Assembly (NCBI GenBank): GCA_001512375.1
Contig: LFRN01000178.1
Coordinates: forward strand, 34,276-94,077
Source: Candidatus Methanoculleus thermohydrogenotrophicum
Lineage (GTDB): Archaea; Halobacteriota; Methanomicrobia; Methanomicrobiales; Methanoculleaceae
Direction of reading: 5' to 3'
DNA length: 59,802 nucleotides
The notes beneath the pieces are model-generated. The model was not told the DNA's origin, ran no database searches, and saw only the letters and a list, made by a program, of their open reading frames with translations. Numbering within the stretch: the stretch's first letter is position 1; each line of letters opens with the position of its first letter. The translations under genes were made by a program, and so were the position numbers. Below are positions 1 through 8,607 of this stretch, piece after piece.

Positions 1-902
1 AGCACGATCTCACGGAGGACGGTCGCGGCTGCAAGCGGATAGCCGGGGAGACCGATCACCGGCTTATTCTCAATGCGGCCGATGATCACTGGTTTTCCGG
101 GCTTGATGGCGACCCCGTGCGCCAGCACCTCTCCGAGGTCCCTGATGACATCAGCGGTGTAGTCACGGGTCCCGGCGGACGAGCCTGCCGAGACGAGCAT
201 GATATCGTTCTCGGCGGTGCCCCGGCGGACGGCATCGCGGATCTGGTCGTAGTCGTCCGGAACGATTGGATAGCGGTGCGCCTCTGCACCCGCCCCGGCG
301 AGGATCGCCGCGGCCATCAGGGTGTTGCTCTCCACCACCTTTCCAGGCGGCGGCATCACGCCCGCCGGCACCAGCTCGCTGCCGGTGGGGAGCAGACCTA
401 CCCTGACATTGAAGACCGCAATCTCAGTGACCCCGTAGGTTGCAAGCGCCCCCAGATCGAGCGGCCGGATCTGGCGGTATGATGGAAGGATCATCTCCGA
501 CTCCCCGATATCCTCGCCAACCGGGCGGATATGCTGCCAGGGGCTGACCGGTTTTCTGATAGTGTAGGTCTCGCCGTCGACCCAGACATCCTCGATCATG
601 ACCACCGCGTCATAGCCAGGCGGGACGATGTTCCCGGTGTTAACCCTCGCTGCGTCAGGGAGTGTCACCGGGTTTTGCTCGCTCGCCCCGATAGTATCGG
701 CGCTCCTGACCGCGATCCCGTCCATTGCCGAGATGTGGATAGGAGGGACCGAGAACCGGGCGAATATGGGCGCTGCGGTGATCCGGCCGACCGCCTCGGT
801 GGTCACAGGGACCCGCACAACCCCGGGAACCGTCTGGAAGGAATTTTCCACGAGTGCCAGCGCTTCTGCAAGCGATATGACCGAGAGGTATCGCTTCACC
901 AT
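1..902 (-). CDS. moeA: Molybdopterin biosynthesis protein MoeA, paralogue 1 (partial)
   Basis: This is the N-terminal 300 codons of a MoeA-family enzyme; the 3' end lies beyond the left window edge. MoeA inserts molybdenum or tungsten into adenylylated molybdopterin in the cytoplasm. The start ATG at 902 overlaps the stop of the next MoeA gene (ATGGTGA), so the two are translationally coupled. Visible MoeA motifs in order are SAMDGIAV near residue 50, NTGN..PPGYDAVVMIED near 100, LPTGSELV near 190, SAGSSAGTRDYT near 255, KPGKPVIIG and GLPGYPLAA close to the edge. Many archaeal second MoeA copies carry a C-terminal periplasmic-binding-like domain; whether this one does cannot be seen. The family assignment is firm; which metal it handles is not shown. 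Confidence 0.93.
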   Translation of the reverse strand, partial: MVKRYLSVISLAEALALVENSFQTVPGVVRVPVTTEAVGRITAAPIFARFSVPPIHISAMDGIAVRSADTIGASEQNPVTLPDAARVNTGNIVPPGYDAVVMIEDVWVDGETYTIRKPVSPWQHIRPVGEDIGESEMILPSYRQIRPLDLGALATYGVTEIAVFNVRVGLLPTGSELVPAGVMPPPGKVVESNTLMAAAILAGAGAEAHRYPIVPDDYDQIRDAVRRGTAENDIMLVSAGSSAGTRDYTADVIRDLGEVLAHGVAIKPGKPVIIGRIENKPVIGLPGYPLAAATVLREIV

Positions 903-2098
903 AAGATCACCTCCACCTCCTCACCGACCTCAAGCCCCTCGCTTGACGCCGGGATCCGCACCAGCCCCTCGCTCTGGACCAGAGTGTTGAGGAGCCCCGA
1001 CTTCCCAAAGATCGGCGTGGCCCGGCCGCCGTCAATGCTGACTCTGACATAATCCTCCCTCCCGCGGGTGGAGGGGATGTTCTGCGTCAGCCGGGCGCGC
1101 AGAGTCCGCCGGAAGACCCGAGTCTTTCGCATCGCCGCGAGGAGGTGATCGACGATGGCGACGAGCACGACGTAGGCCGAAGCCGGGTGGCCGGGGAGGC
1201 CGATGACTGGTTTTCCCCGCGCCGTCCCGATGATGGTGGGCTTCCCTGGCGCAATGGCAATCCCGTGCACCAGCACCTCACCGAGATCGGCGATGACCGC
1301 CGCGGTGTTATCCCGCTCGTCTTTCGAGGATCCTCCAGATACCAGGACAGCATCACATTGATCAAGCGCCGAAGAGAGGGCCTGCTCGAGCGCCTCGCGC
1401 TCATCCCTGACGATTCCGAAGTAGACCGGACAGCAACCTCGCTCCGTCACGAAAGCGCCAGCGAGGTATGAGTTTGCGTCCCGCACCTCCCCCGGGCCCG
1501 GGACCCTGGCGACGGGGACGATCTCGTTTCCGGTAGATATGATACCAACCACCGGCGGCGTCACCACCTGTACCCGCTCTGCGCCGACCGCCGCGGCGAC
1601 CCCGATCTCCCGCGGAGAGAGCACGCAGCCCCGTTCGAGCACCACATCCCCGGCGCGGAAATCCTCGCCCCGGGAGACCACATTCTCACCCGGCGCCACC
1701 GGGCGGTGTACCAGGACGTCATCCCCGATCAGTTCGGCATGCTCGATCATCACGACTGCGTCTGCGCCTTCAGGAAGGGCGCCGCCGGTGGGGACGTACC
1801 TGCATGATCCCGGGAAAATGCTCCCGGGATCTGTGCTCCCCATTCCTATCCTGCCCAGGCACCGGAGCATCGCCGGGATGGCCTCTGAGGCTCCGGCGGT
1901 ATCAGCCGCGGCGACCGCGTAGCCGTCGACCGTCGATCGGTCAAATCCCGGTATATCGATGTCAGCGGATACGTCCTCAGCGAGAACCTGGTAGAGGGCA
2001 TCCTTGAGCGGGGCATCCCCGCACCTGGGCGGGGGCGCGATCCTCCGCACCGCCTCTATGGCCTCGCTGACCGGGACGACTTCCAGGAAGAGACTCAT
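896..2098 (-). CDS. moeA: Molybdopterin molybdenumtransferase MoeA, paralogue 2
   Basis: A complete 400-residue MoeA, the usual length for the family. It carries STVDGYAV near residue 55, PTGGALPEGADAVVMIEH near 105, the MoaB/MogA-like core with ISTGNEIV near 190, VSGGSS near 255, IAPGKP near 285 and GLPGHPASA near 300, and a short C-terminal beta domain. It inserts the metal into molybdopterin for enzymes such as formylmethanofuran or formate dehydrogenase; that link is family knowledge, not seen here. Its ATG overlaps the stop of the small upstream gene (ATGA), and its own stop overlaps the start of the other moeA, giving a three-gene coupled operon. Two unequal paralogues suggest separate molybdenum and tungsten roles or partners. 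Confidence 0.95.
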   Translation of the reverse strand: MSLFLEVVPVSEAIEAVRRIAPPPRCGDAPLKDALYQVLAEDVSADIDIPGFDRSTVDGYAVAAADTAGASEAIPAMLRCLGRIGMGSTDPGSIFPGSCRYVPTGGALPEGADAVVMIEHAELIGDDVLVHRPVAPGENVVSRGEDFRAGDVVLERGCVLSPREIGVAAAVGAERVQVVTPPVVGIISTGNEIVPVARVPGPGEVRDANSYLAGAFVTERGCCPVYFGIVRDEREALEQALSSALDQCDAVLVSGGSSKDERDNTAAVIADLGEVLVHGIAIAPGKPTIIGTARGKPVIGLPGHPASAYVVLVAIVDHLLAAMRKTRVFRRTLRARLTQNIPSTRGREDYVRVSIDGGRATPIFGKSGLLNTLVQSEGLVRIPASSEGLEVGEEVEVILW

Positions 2099-2277
2099 CT
2101 GAAGCAGCCCAGCTGACAGCCCCTGATTTTTATTCTTGGTTCGTGCTGGTTGCAGTAGCGGGCGATATCCATCTTCGGGATACTATATTTCTCAGATATC
2201 TCAAACGCCTGCGGGCAGGTGATCTCGTTCTCGATACCGTACGCCTCGAAGGCCTTCCGAACCTTTTCGTCATTCAT
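2095..2277 (-). CDS. Small conserved protein coupled to moeA
   Basis: A 60-residue soluble protein with a helical N-terminal part and a cysteine-containing end, CQLGCF. Spacing in the middle (CPQAFEISEKYSI followed by IARYCN) resembles a short helix-turn-helix, which hints at DNA binding but is inference. The stop overlaps the downstream moeA start (ATGA). I chose the ATG at 2277 over an in-frame one at 2331 because an AT-rich TATA-like stretch at 2335-2346 would put transcription start downstream of 2331. There is no strong Shine-Dalgarno. Coupling to two moeA genes suggests a role in molybdenum or tungsten cofactor assembly or its control; the biochemical function is unknown to me. Confidence 0.7.
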   Translation of the reverse strand: MNDEKVRKAFEAYGIENEITCPQAFEISEKYSIPKMDIARYCNQHEPRIKIRGCQLGCFR

Positions 2278-2360
2278 GGTACACACATGGTCTGCCTGCG
2301 GAGAGATAGGATTTACTATCGAGTCGGTCAAACACTATTATTTAGCATCTCGCCAGCCCA

Positions 2361-2367
2361 TATATAT
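2361..2367 (+). promoter_or_regulatory. TATA-like element directly before dtdA
   Basis: TATATAT lies only four bases before the dtdA ATG. That is too close for a normal TATA box of this start, so either the transcript is initiated further upstream or the AT-rich tract serves the divergent unit. The shared spacer between 2278 and 2370 must hold both divergent promoters. Confidence 0.3.
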
Positions 2368-2370
2368 CCG

Positions 2371-3684
2371 ATGCGGATCGCGCTAATTCATTCAAAACAG
2401 GACGTTGCAGGAGTAAACATCAGGCATCACCTCGAGAGTCTGCTTGCGGCTGGCGAGAGATGGCCGCTTGCTGAAAACCACACGCTGGCGTTTCACGAGG
2501 TCGATGGACGCTTGATCTACCAGGATCGGATCGATGAGGAGATTGATAGCGACCTGATCATCTTCATCTCCCGGCACTCGAGTGCACAGCCGATGCCTGC
2601 CCTGACCGTACACGTTACCGGCAACTATGATACCGCCGATCTCGGTGGAGAACCAGGAGCGCTTGCGCCGGCAGCCCCCGCGTGGATGCACACAATCCTT
2701 CGAAACCTCGCCTCCAGAGCACCGGAGGGCTACCGCGTCTCCTATGAGGTGACGCACCACGGCCCGACGGCTCTCTCCACGCCGTCGCTCTTCGTCGAGA
2801 TCGGGTCCACCGCCGCTGAGTGGGGCGACCCGGCCGCCGGAAGGGCTGTGGCGGCGAGCATTCTTTCCGCGGCACCTGAAGAGACAATCAACCTTATCGG
2901 CTTTGGCGGAACCCACTATGCCGTGCGACAGACCGAGATCGCACTCTCCTCCCGGGGAGCCTTCAGCCACATCGCACCGGCACGTCAGGTCAGGCTCCTT
3001 GACCCTGACCTCATCAGACGGATGCAGGAAGCGAGCTGTGCCGTAGCTGCCTACATCGACAGGAAATCACTTCCCGCTGAAGAGTTTGAGAGAATCGAAC
3101 GGATGCTCAACGATGCCGGGATCCTCCTGCTCTCTGAATCAGAGATACTGGAGGCAGGAAACCTCGAGTGGACCACCTACCTCAGGATCAGGGATCTCGC
3201 AGAGGAGATCGCCCCGGGATCACGCATCCACATCCACAACCTTTCCGGGAGCGGAACCCCGGTTCCAGTGCAATTAAACCAGGAACTGGTAGAAGAAGTT
3301 ATAAAAATCAATAAAGATGGTTTTATAGACGGCATTAGAGAATTGCCGGTAGCTCACCTCTCAAAAGGTTCAATAGAGGTTCTGCCCGTGTTTATCGGCT
3401 TTGAGAACGAGACCTCTCGACTCGCAAACGATATAACTACCTTGTGCGTAAAACTCTTACTAATCTGTGAAAATACTGTTATCGTGGGTGACCATCTCGT
3501 CCTTCAGAAGGTTCGGTTCGACCCTGCAAAGGCGCGCAGACATGGGGTTCCAAAAGGACCGCTCTTTGGCATGCTTGCCGGCGGAAGAGCAATCGAGATC
3601 AACGGGCGGAGAATCACACCCGATATGGTGCAGACAACCAGCGCGAAACGGATACATATCCCGGGATTGGAGAGATATACATGA
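2371..3684 (+). CDS. dtdA: D-aminoacyl-tRNA deacylase, archaeal DTD2 type
   Basis: A 437-residue protein that hydrolyses D-amino acids (and other wrong acyl groups) from tRNA, a translation quality-control step in the cytosol. The N-terminal 270 residues form the DTD2/GEK1 core, starting [11 protein letters not shown], with FISRHSSA near 68 and the signature GFGGTHYA near 180. The last 160 residues are an extension found in longer methanogen members. The ATG at 2371 fits the family start; longer in-frame reading upstream lacks it. The last codons overlap the ftsZ start (ATGA), which suggests co-translation with ftsZ. Family assignment is strong. Confidence 0.9.
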   Translation: MRIALIHSKQDVAGVNIRHHLESLLAAGERWPLAENHTLAFHEVDGRLIYQDRIDEEIDSDLIIFISRHSSAQPMPALTVHVTGNYDTADLGGEPGALAPAAPAWMHTILRNLASRAPEGYRVSYEVTHHGPTALSTPSLFVEIGSTAAEWGDPAAGRAVAASILSAAPEETINLIGFGGTHYAVRQTEIALSSRGAFSHIAPARQVRLLDPDLIRRMQEASCAVAAYIDRKSLPAEEFERIERMLNDAGILLLSESEILEAGNLEWTTYLRIRDLAEEIAPGSRIHIHNLSGSGTPVPVQLNQELVEEVIKINKDGFIDGIRELPVAHLSKGSIEVLPVFIGFENETSRLANDITTLCVKLLLICENTVIVGDHLVLQKVRFDPAKARRHGVPKGPLFGMLAGGRAIEINGRRITPDMVQTTSAKRIHIPGLERYT

Positions 3685-4778
3685 AATCTATCGTAGAAGA
3701 GGCACTTTCACGGGCTAGAGACGAACAGCGTTTTTCTGAGCCCACCGAGGTCGACAAGGAGCTTGAGGAAATCCTCATGGAACTCCGGACCGAGATAGCA
3801 GTCATCGGATGCGGAGGAGGTGGTTCAAACACGATTACCCGGATGATGGAGGAAGGCATCAACGGGGCGCGATTGATCGCTCTCAACACCGACGCCCAGC
3901 ACCTCATCAGGACGCAGGCAGACGCACGAATCCTGATCGGGAGACAGAGAACCCGCGGCCTTGGCGCGGGCTCTATCCCGCAAGTCGGTGAAGAAGCGGC
4001 TCTCGAGAACGAGGATGATATCAGGCGGGCGGTCGAGGGATGCGACATGGTCTTCATCACCACCGGCCTCGGGGGTGGTACCGGCACCGGCTCTGCGCCC
4101 GTGGTCGCGAAGTCAGCCCGAGAAGAGGGGGCCCTGACCATAGCTGTGGTCACCCTGCCGTTCACGGCTGAAGGCACCATCAGGATGCAGAACGCCGAGG
4201 CTGGCCTTGAGCGGCTCCGTGAAGTGGCGGATACCGTCATCGTCGTCCCGAATGATCGCCTGCTCGAGATCGTGCCCCGCCTCCCCCTCCACGCCGCTTT
4301 CAAAGTCTCAGACGAGGTGCTGATGCGGGCGGTTAAGGGCATCACCGAGCTGATCACGACGCCAGGACTCGTAAACCTCGACTTTGCTGATGTCAGGACC
4401 GTCATGGAGCGAGGAGGGGTCGCGATGATCGGTATGGGGGAGAGCGACAGCGAAGATAAGGCCGCCGACTCGGTCAAGAAGGCGCTGCGCTCCCCGCTAC
4501 TCGACGTTGATATCTCAGGGGCGACCGCGGCGCTCGTCAACGTGGTCGGTGGACCTGATATGACCATGTCTGAGGCTGAAAGCGTTATACAGGAAGTCTA
4601 CCAGAGAATCGATCCCGATGCACGCATCATCTGGGGTGCACAGATCGACCCCGACATGCAGGGCAAGATGCGGACGCTGCTTGTTGTCACCGGTGTCCGG
4701 TCACCACAAATATATGGGAGAAGCGAAAAGAGTATGCCGCGCATGATGAAGCAGTTCGAGATCGATTTCCTGAAGTGA
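3681..4778 (+). CDS. ftsZ: Cell division GTPase FtsZ
   Basis: A tubulin-like GTPase of 365 residues that polymerises into the division ring. A 40-residue N-terminal extension typical of archaeal FtsZ1 precedes the nucleotide-binding G-box [13 protein letters not shown] near residue 45. The tubulin signature [13 protein letters not shown] is near 132, and the T7 loop region [12 protein letters not shown] is near 230. The C-terminal tail is short and rich in basic and methionine residues. It is the second gene of the dtdA-ftsZ-secE-spt5 run, a common euryarchaeal arrangement linking division to translation and secretion genes. All catalytic motifs are intact. Confidence 0.97.
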   Translation: MKSIVEEALSRARDEQRFSEPTEVDKELEEILMELRTEIAVIGCGGGGSNTITRMMEEGINGARLIALNTDAQHLIRTQADARILIGRQRTRGLGAGSIPQVGEEAALENEDDIRRAVEGCDMVFITTGLGGGTGTGSAPVVAKSAREEGALTIAVVTLPFTAEGTIRMQNAEAGLERLREVADTVIVVPNDRLLEIVPRLPLHAAFKVSDEVLMRAVKGITELITTPGLVNLDFADVRTVMERGGVAMIGMGESDSEDKAADSVKKALRSPLLDVDISGATAALVNVVGGPDMTMSEAESVIQEVYQRIDPDARIIWGAQIDPDMQGKMRTLLVVTGVRSPQIYGRSEKSMPRMMKQFEIDFLK

Positions 4779-4785
4779 GCCGATA

Positions 4786-4995
4786 ATGATGGATTACAAA
4801 GAGAAGTTCAAGGAAGCGAAGGCCTTCAAGGTCGAAGGAGAATTTTTCAAGAAATACTGGCGTATCCTGAAACTGGCACGGACACCGACCCGTGAAGAGT
4901 TCTCAAAGATCGCAATCGTTTCAGCGACCGGTATCGTGCTTATCGGCCTTGTCGGCTTTATCATATATGAGATCATGCTGATTTTGCCCAAATGA
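4786..4995 (+). CDS. secE: Protein translocase subunit Sss1 (SecE/Sec61 gamma)
   Basis: A 69-residue tail-anchored membrane protein that clamps the SecY channel. An amphipathic N-terminal helix with many lysines is followed by the family motif ARTPTREEF near residue 33 and one transmembrane helix at about 42-66. Two adjacent ATGs (4786 and 4789) are possible starts. It sits seven bases after ftsZ and overlaps spt5 by four bases, the classical archaeal secE-spt5 pairing that precedes the L11/L1 ribosomal genes. Confidence 0.93.
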   Translation: MMDYKEKFKEAKAFKVEGEFFKKYWRILKLARTPTREEFSKIAIVSATGIVLIGLVGFIIYEIMLILPK

Positions 4996-5474
4996 TGGAT
5001 ATGGCTGCGAGCGTAAACAAGATATATGCTATAAAGACAACCGCGAAACAGGAACGGACCGTAGCTGACAATATCGAGAGGGTGACCAGAGACCAGAAAG
5101 ACATCCACGTGACAGCAGTCATGGCTCCTGAAGAACTGAGAGGCTACGTCCTTGTTGAGAGTCCTGACACCATAGCCCGGATAGAGCAGCTGGTGGAGTT
5201 GATACCCCACGCGCGCGCAGTGGTGCAGGGCTCAACTGACCTCTCGGAGGTTGAGCACTTCCTGGTGCCGAAACCAGTGGTCAGCGGGATCACTGAGGGT
5301 ACAATCGTCGAGATCATCGCCGGCCCATTCAAGGGTGAGAAAGCGGTCGTCAAGAGAATCGATTCCGCGAAGGAAGAGATCACCGTCGAGCTTTATGAGA
5401 GCATGGTTCCCATCCCGATTACAGTACGCGGCGATTCAGTCCGCGTTGTGGAGCGGACGGAAGAGTCTCAATAA
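4992..5474 (+). CDS. spt5: Transcription elongation factor Spt5 (NusG homologue)
   Basis: A 160-residue factor that binds the RNA polymerase clamp and raises processivity. The NGN domain spans about residues 8-90 (IYAIKTTAKQE at its start, ELRGYVLVE near 52), followed by a KOW domain with VEIIAGPFKGEKAVVKRID near 103-121. The first ATG overlaps the secE stop; ATG codon 4 at 5001 is an alternative start. It is the last gene of the dtdA-ftsZ-secE-spt5 unit; a 475-base spacer separates it from rpl11. Confidence 0.95.
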   Translation: MMDMAASVNKIYAIKTTAKQERTVADNIERVTRDQKDIHVTAVMAPEELRGYVLVESPDTIARIEQLVELIPHARAVVQGSTDLSEVEHFLVPKPVVSGITEGTIVEIIAGPFKGEKAVVKRIDSAKEEITVELYESMVPIPITVRGDSVRVVERTEESQ

Positions 5475-5634
5475 GGATAATCGTTCCTCACTTATATGAC
5501 AACATCAAAGAGGGTGGGTGGCCCGCCCCTCCCCCTGCTTCACCGTCTTGCAGGCTTGTGTTCTGCCTTAAACCTAGCATTCTCTGCCCCATGGGGGCAA
5601 TCACACCGGTATTTTAATCAGGCATGCCTGTAAG

Positions 5635-5656
5635 CCACAAGACCATGTGGTTTTTT
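5635..5656 (+). terminator. Possible terminator after spt5
   Basis: A five-pair stem (CCACA/TGTGG) with a six-base loop is followed directly by TTTTTT. It lies 160 bases after spt5. Archaeal terminators need mainly the T-run, so this is a plausible end of the spt5 transcript or of an RNA in the spacer. Confidence 0.4.
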
Positions 5657-5876
5657 GCGTGAGACGCTCATGAGGCATGGTGCGGGGCTGCAAGCATGAA
5701 ACGGAGATGAGGCAGAGCCTCAAGGCTGTATTGATGAGAATCAATCGGACCGAAGCGATATCGCGAAGAACTGGATTCTGTTTCCACCTTCAAGGGGCTT
5801 TTCACGGAAAAAAGCTTTTTCCCGGGTTCGTCGACGTAGCAATGAACCTGGGGATCGGCCTCCTGCATCCCTATAC

Positions 5877-5885
5877 CTTTAAATC
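5877..5885 (+). promoter_or_regulatory. TATA box of the L11-L1-L10-L12 operon
   Basis: CTTTAAATC lies 65 bases before the rpl11 ATG, implying a leader of about 40 bases. It is the only good TATA match in the spacer. Confidence 0.5.
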
Positions 5886-5949
5886 CTCACACGGTGACCT
5901 TAAGTAACCCAGGCATCTACCCCTCTAAGGGATAGGCTGGTGAATAGGT

Positions 5950-6426
5950 ATGACAGAAACGGTCGAGGTATTGGTACCTGGCGGCAAGGCTACAGCAGGT
6001 CCGCCCATTGGCCCTGCGCTCGGACCCCTCGGTATCAACGTGAAGGCAGTCGTCGACGAGATCAACAAAAAGACGGCCGATTTCAACGGCATGCAGGTGC
6101 CGGTGACGGTTACCGTCGACGAGAAGCGGAACTTCACGATTGATGTGGGCATTCCGCCCACGGCGGCTCTCATCATGAAAGAAGCCGGCATCGAGAAGGG
6201 CGCCGCAGAGCCCGGTACCCAGGTGGCAGGAGACCTGCCGCTGGAAGCCGCTGTCCGTATCGCGCGTATGAAGATGGATGATATGCTCTCGTACGACCTG
6301 AAGTCGGCGGTCAAAGAGGTCGCCGGAACGTGCGTGAGCGTCGGCGTCACCGTTGAGGGGCAAAAGCCCCGTGATATGATCCAGGCCATCAACGACGGAA
6401 GGTACGACAGCATGCTCGTCGCATAG
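5950..6426 (+). CDS. rpl11: Large-subunit ribosomal protein L11
   Basis: A 158-residue L11, which binds the GTPase-associated centre of 23S rRNA at the base of the stalk. The N-terminal signature GGKATAGPPIGPALGPLGIN at residues 11-30 is intact, and the C-terminal RNA-binding domain follows. The start ATG at 5950 fits the family. It opens the stalk operon L11-L1-L10-L12, all on the plus strand, behind its own promoter. Confidence 0.98.
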   Translation: MTETVEVLVPGGKATAGPPIGPALGPLGINVKAVVDEINKKTADFNGMQVPVTVTVDEKRNFTIDVGIPPTAALIMKEAGIEKGAAEPGTQVAGDLPLEAAVRIARMKMDDMLSYDLKSAVKEVAGTCVSVGVTVEGQKPRDMIQAINDGRYDSMLVA

Positions 6427-6477
6427 ATGTCAGACAACCATAGAAGATCGTGAGGTCGCGTACTATGGAGGCAAAGG

Positions 6478-7119
6478 ATGGTTGACAGAACCAGTATACT
6501 GGATGCCGTGAACACGGCACTGGAGAAAGCTCCGGAACGGAAGTTCAAGGAGAGCGTGGATATCACCGTCAACCTCAGGAATATCGATATGTCCCAGCCC
6601 AAGAATCGCATCGATGAGACGATTCTTCTCCCAAACGGTTTTGACAATGTCAAGATCGCGGTTCTCGGGAAGGGCGACATTACCACCCAGGCAAAGGAAG
6701 CGGGTGTGGACCTTATTATCGGCCCTGAGGAGATCGAGCGGCTCGGGGGAGAACCCCGGGAAGCACGCAAACTGGCGGAAGAGTACCAGTTCTTCCTTGC
6801 AGAGACAGCGATGATGCCTCTCGTCGGTCGTCATCTCGGTGTCAGGCTCGGCCCGCGCGGACGGATGCCGATACCGATCCCAACGGGAACAGACATTCGG
6901 CCGATCGTCGAACGCCTGCGCAGTTCCGTTAAGATCCGGACGAAAGACAAGAAAGTCTTCCACGCAAAGGTTGGAACAGTTGAGATGAAACCTGAAGAGA
7001 TCGCCGAGAACATCGATGCGGTTCTTCGAAGAGTTGAGTCTGTCCTGGAGAGCGGGGCACTGAATATTCACTCGGTCTACGTGAAGACCACCATGGGACC
7101 AGCCGTGAGGGTGATCTGA
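6478..7119 (+). CDS. rpl1: Large-subunit ribosomal protein L1
   Basis: L1 of 213 residues, which forms the mobile stalk near the ribosomal E site. The two-domain fold is recognisable from NLRNIDMSQPKNRIDE near residue 25 and the central LGPRGRMPIPIP near 125. The start is preceded by GGAGGCAAAGG, a good ribosome-binding site. The 51-base gap after rpl11 and overlap of the L1 stop with the L10 start (TGATG) show operon structure. In methanogens L1 is known to repress its own operon by binding the mRNA; a target was not examined here. Confidence 0.98.
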   Translation: MVDRTSILDAVNTALEKAPERKFKESVDITVNLRNIDMSQPKNRIDETILLPNGFDNVKIAVLGKGDITTQAKEAGVDLIIGPEEIERLGGEPREARKLAEEYQFFLAETAMMPLVGRHLGVRLGPRGRMPIPIPTGTDIRPIVERLRSSVKIRTKDKKVFHAKVGTVEMKPEEIAENIDAVLRRVESVLESGALNIHSVYVKTTMGPAVRVI

Positions 7120-8147
7120 TGGCACTCTATACACAAAACCTGCCCCGGTGGAAGAAGGAAGAGGTAGACGAGATCAAGCGCGGCATCGAGGAGCATACGC
7201 TCGTCGGTCTCGTGGATATGTATGGTATCCCCGCCTCGCAGGTGCAGCAGATCCGGCGGAGCCTCCGCGGCACAGCGAAGGTGAGGATGGCCCGCAACAC
7301 GCTGATTGAGCACGCCCTTAACGATGTTGGCGGCAGTGTTGAGGCACTGAAGGAGTACACCGCGGGTCATAGCGCCCTGATCTTTACAAACGAAAACCCC
7401 TTCAAGCTCTATAAGCTGCTGGAGAAGACCAAGACGAAGATGACGGCGAAGCCTGGCGAGATCGCGCCAGAGGATATCGTCGTTCCAAAGGGTCCGACCA
7501 GCTTCAGGCCTGGCCCCATTGTGGGTGAGCTCCAGCAGGCGGGAATCCCAGCGGCCATTGAAGGGGGAAAGGTCAAGATCCGCGAGACCAGGACAATCGT
7601 GAAGAAAGGTGAACCCATCAGCAAGAAGGTTGCTGATGTGCTCGCAAAGCTTGGTATCAAGCCGATGGACGTCGGTCTCGTCTTACAGGCTGCATACTAC
7701 CGCGATACTATCTTCACGCCAGATCTCCTAGCCATCGATGAGGAGGCCTACTACAACAACATCATGCTTGCAGCCCAGCAGGCGTTTAACCTCTCGGTCA
7801 ACGCCGTCATACCGACCAGGCTGACCATCAGCGCCATCATTGGCAAGGCGGTGCGGGAAGCCCGGAACGTGGGCGTCGAGGCAAGCATCTACGAGAAGGA
7901 TATCATCGACCTGATCATCGGGCGGGCACAGCGTGAGATGCTGGCCGTCGCGCTCGTGGCAGCAGACCATGGCTTCGAACTCGATGAAGCGATCCTGAAG
8001 GCCGCTGCCGCTGGAACCGCCGCCGCACCCGCTACAACGGAGCCAGCAGAAGATGTAAAGGCCGAGGAAGAGGAGAAAGAAGAGGAAGAGAAGAAGGAAG
8101 AGGATGAAGAGAGCGGCCTGGCCGGTCTTGGAGCCCTCTTCGGCTAA
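7119..8147 (+). CDS. rpl10: Ribosomal stalk protein L10 (P0)
   Basis: A 342-residue archaeal P0/L10, which anchors L12 dimers on the ribosome. The N-terminal L10 domain (about 1-110) is followed by the archaeal insertion, the L12-binding helices and a highly acidic hinge. The final residues are identical to the L12 tail ([13 protein letters not shown]), the binding site for translation GTPases. At DNA level the last 69 bases including the stop are identical to the end of rpl12. Start and length fit the family. Confidence 0.97.
   Translation: MALYTQNLPRWKKEEVDEIKRGIEEHTLVGLVDMYGIPASQVQQIRRSLRGTAKVRMARNTLIEHALNDVGGSVEALKEYTAGHSALIFTNENPFKLYKLLEKTKTKMTAKPGEIAPEDIVVPKGPTSFRPGPIVGELQQAGIPAAIEGGKVKIRETRTIVKKGEPISKKVADVLAKLGIKPMDVGLVLQAAYYRDTIFTPDLLAIDEEAYYNNIMLAAQQAFNLSVNAVIPTRLTISAIIGKAVREARNVGVEASIYEKDIIDLIIGRAQREMLAVALVAADHGFELDEAILKAAAAGTAAAPATTEPAEDVKAEEEEKEEEEKKEEDEESGLAGLGALFG
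8079..8147 (+). repeat. 69-base exact repeat, copy in rpl10
   Basis: These 69 bases, ending with the rpl10 stop, are identical to 8424-8492 at the end of rpl12. Identity includes third codon positions and stops abruptly after the TAA, which points to recent gene conversion or duplication rather than only protein-level constraint. Confidence 0.95.
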
Positions 8148-8174
8148 ACGCAAAAAATTGAGGTGAATAGGTTT

Positions 8175-8492
8175 ATGGAGTATATCTACGCTGCACTGCT
8201 CCTGCACAACGCAGGCAAGGATGTAACTGATGAGAATGTGACTGCTGTCCTGAAGGCGGCCGGCGTTGCCGTCGAGGAGGCCCGGGTCAAGGCGCTCGTC
8301 GCCGCGCTCGAGGATGTGAACATCGAGGAGGCCATCAGCAAGGCCGCCGTCGCACCGGTCGCCGCTGCCCCAGCCGCTGCCCCAGCCGCTGCCCCGGCCG
8401 CAGCTGCGGAAGAGGAAAAGAAGGAAGAGGAAGAGAAGAAGGAAGAGGATGAAGAGAGCGGCCTGGCCGGTCTTGGAGCCCTCTTCGGCTAA
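8175..8492 (+). CDS. rpl12: Ribosomal stalk protein L12 (P1)
   Basis: A 105-residue archaeal P1/L12 that recruits elongation factors. A helical N-terminal dimerisation domain ([22 protein letters not shown]) leads into an alanine/proline hinge built from repeated AAPAA units, then a glutamate/lysine stretch and the [10 protein letters not shown] tail. The ATG at 8175 is chosen because AGGTGA at 8161-8166 lies at correct spacing; a GTG at 8163 overlaps that site. It ends the stalk operon. Confidence 0.97.
   Translation: MEYIYAALLLHNAGKDVTDENVTAVLKAAGVAVEEARVKALVAALEDVNIEEAISKAAVAPVAAAPAAAPAAAPAAAAEEEKKEEEEKKEEDEESGLAGLGALFG
8424..8492 (+). repeat. 69-base exact repeat, copy in rpl12
   Basis: Second copy of the repeat found at 8079-8147. 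It encodes the acidic segment and the conserved GTPase-binding tail. Confidence 0.95.
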
Positions 8493-8607
8493 CCCTCTCT
8501 TCTATTTTGACGATCAGTCGCCGACATTCGTATCACCCTGGTTTCACTCGTTGATCATCGCGATCCTTTCGATGATTCAGCGTCATTTACCTGGCAGATG
8601 GAAGAGA

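Larger units (their letters stand above)
5475..5949. other. Spacer between spt5 and rpl11 with hairpins
   Basis: No convincing coding region. It holds a short stem with CCACA and TGTGG arms followed by six T (5635-5656), a seven-pair stem around AAAAAGCTTTTT (5806-5822), and a TATA-like CTTTAAATC at 5877-5885. The stretch 5660-5800 has enough local complementarity to encode a structured RNA, but I recognise no family. Confidence 0.4.

Noticed and set aside
3614-4567. 317-codon frame on the minus strand opposite ftsZ
   Set aside because: Serine/arginine-rich shadow of ftsZ; no start signal or recognisable domain.
8361-8420. Repeat array inside rpl12
   Set aside because: The repeated GCCGCTGCCCCA units encode the normal alanine/proline hinge of archaeal L12, not a CRISPR or regulatory repeat.
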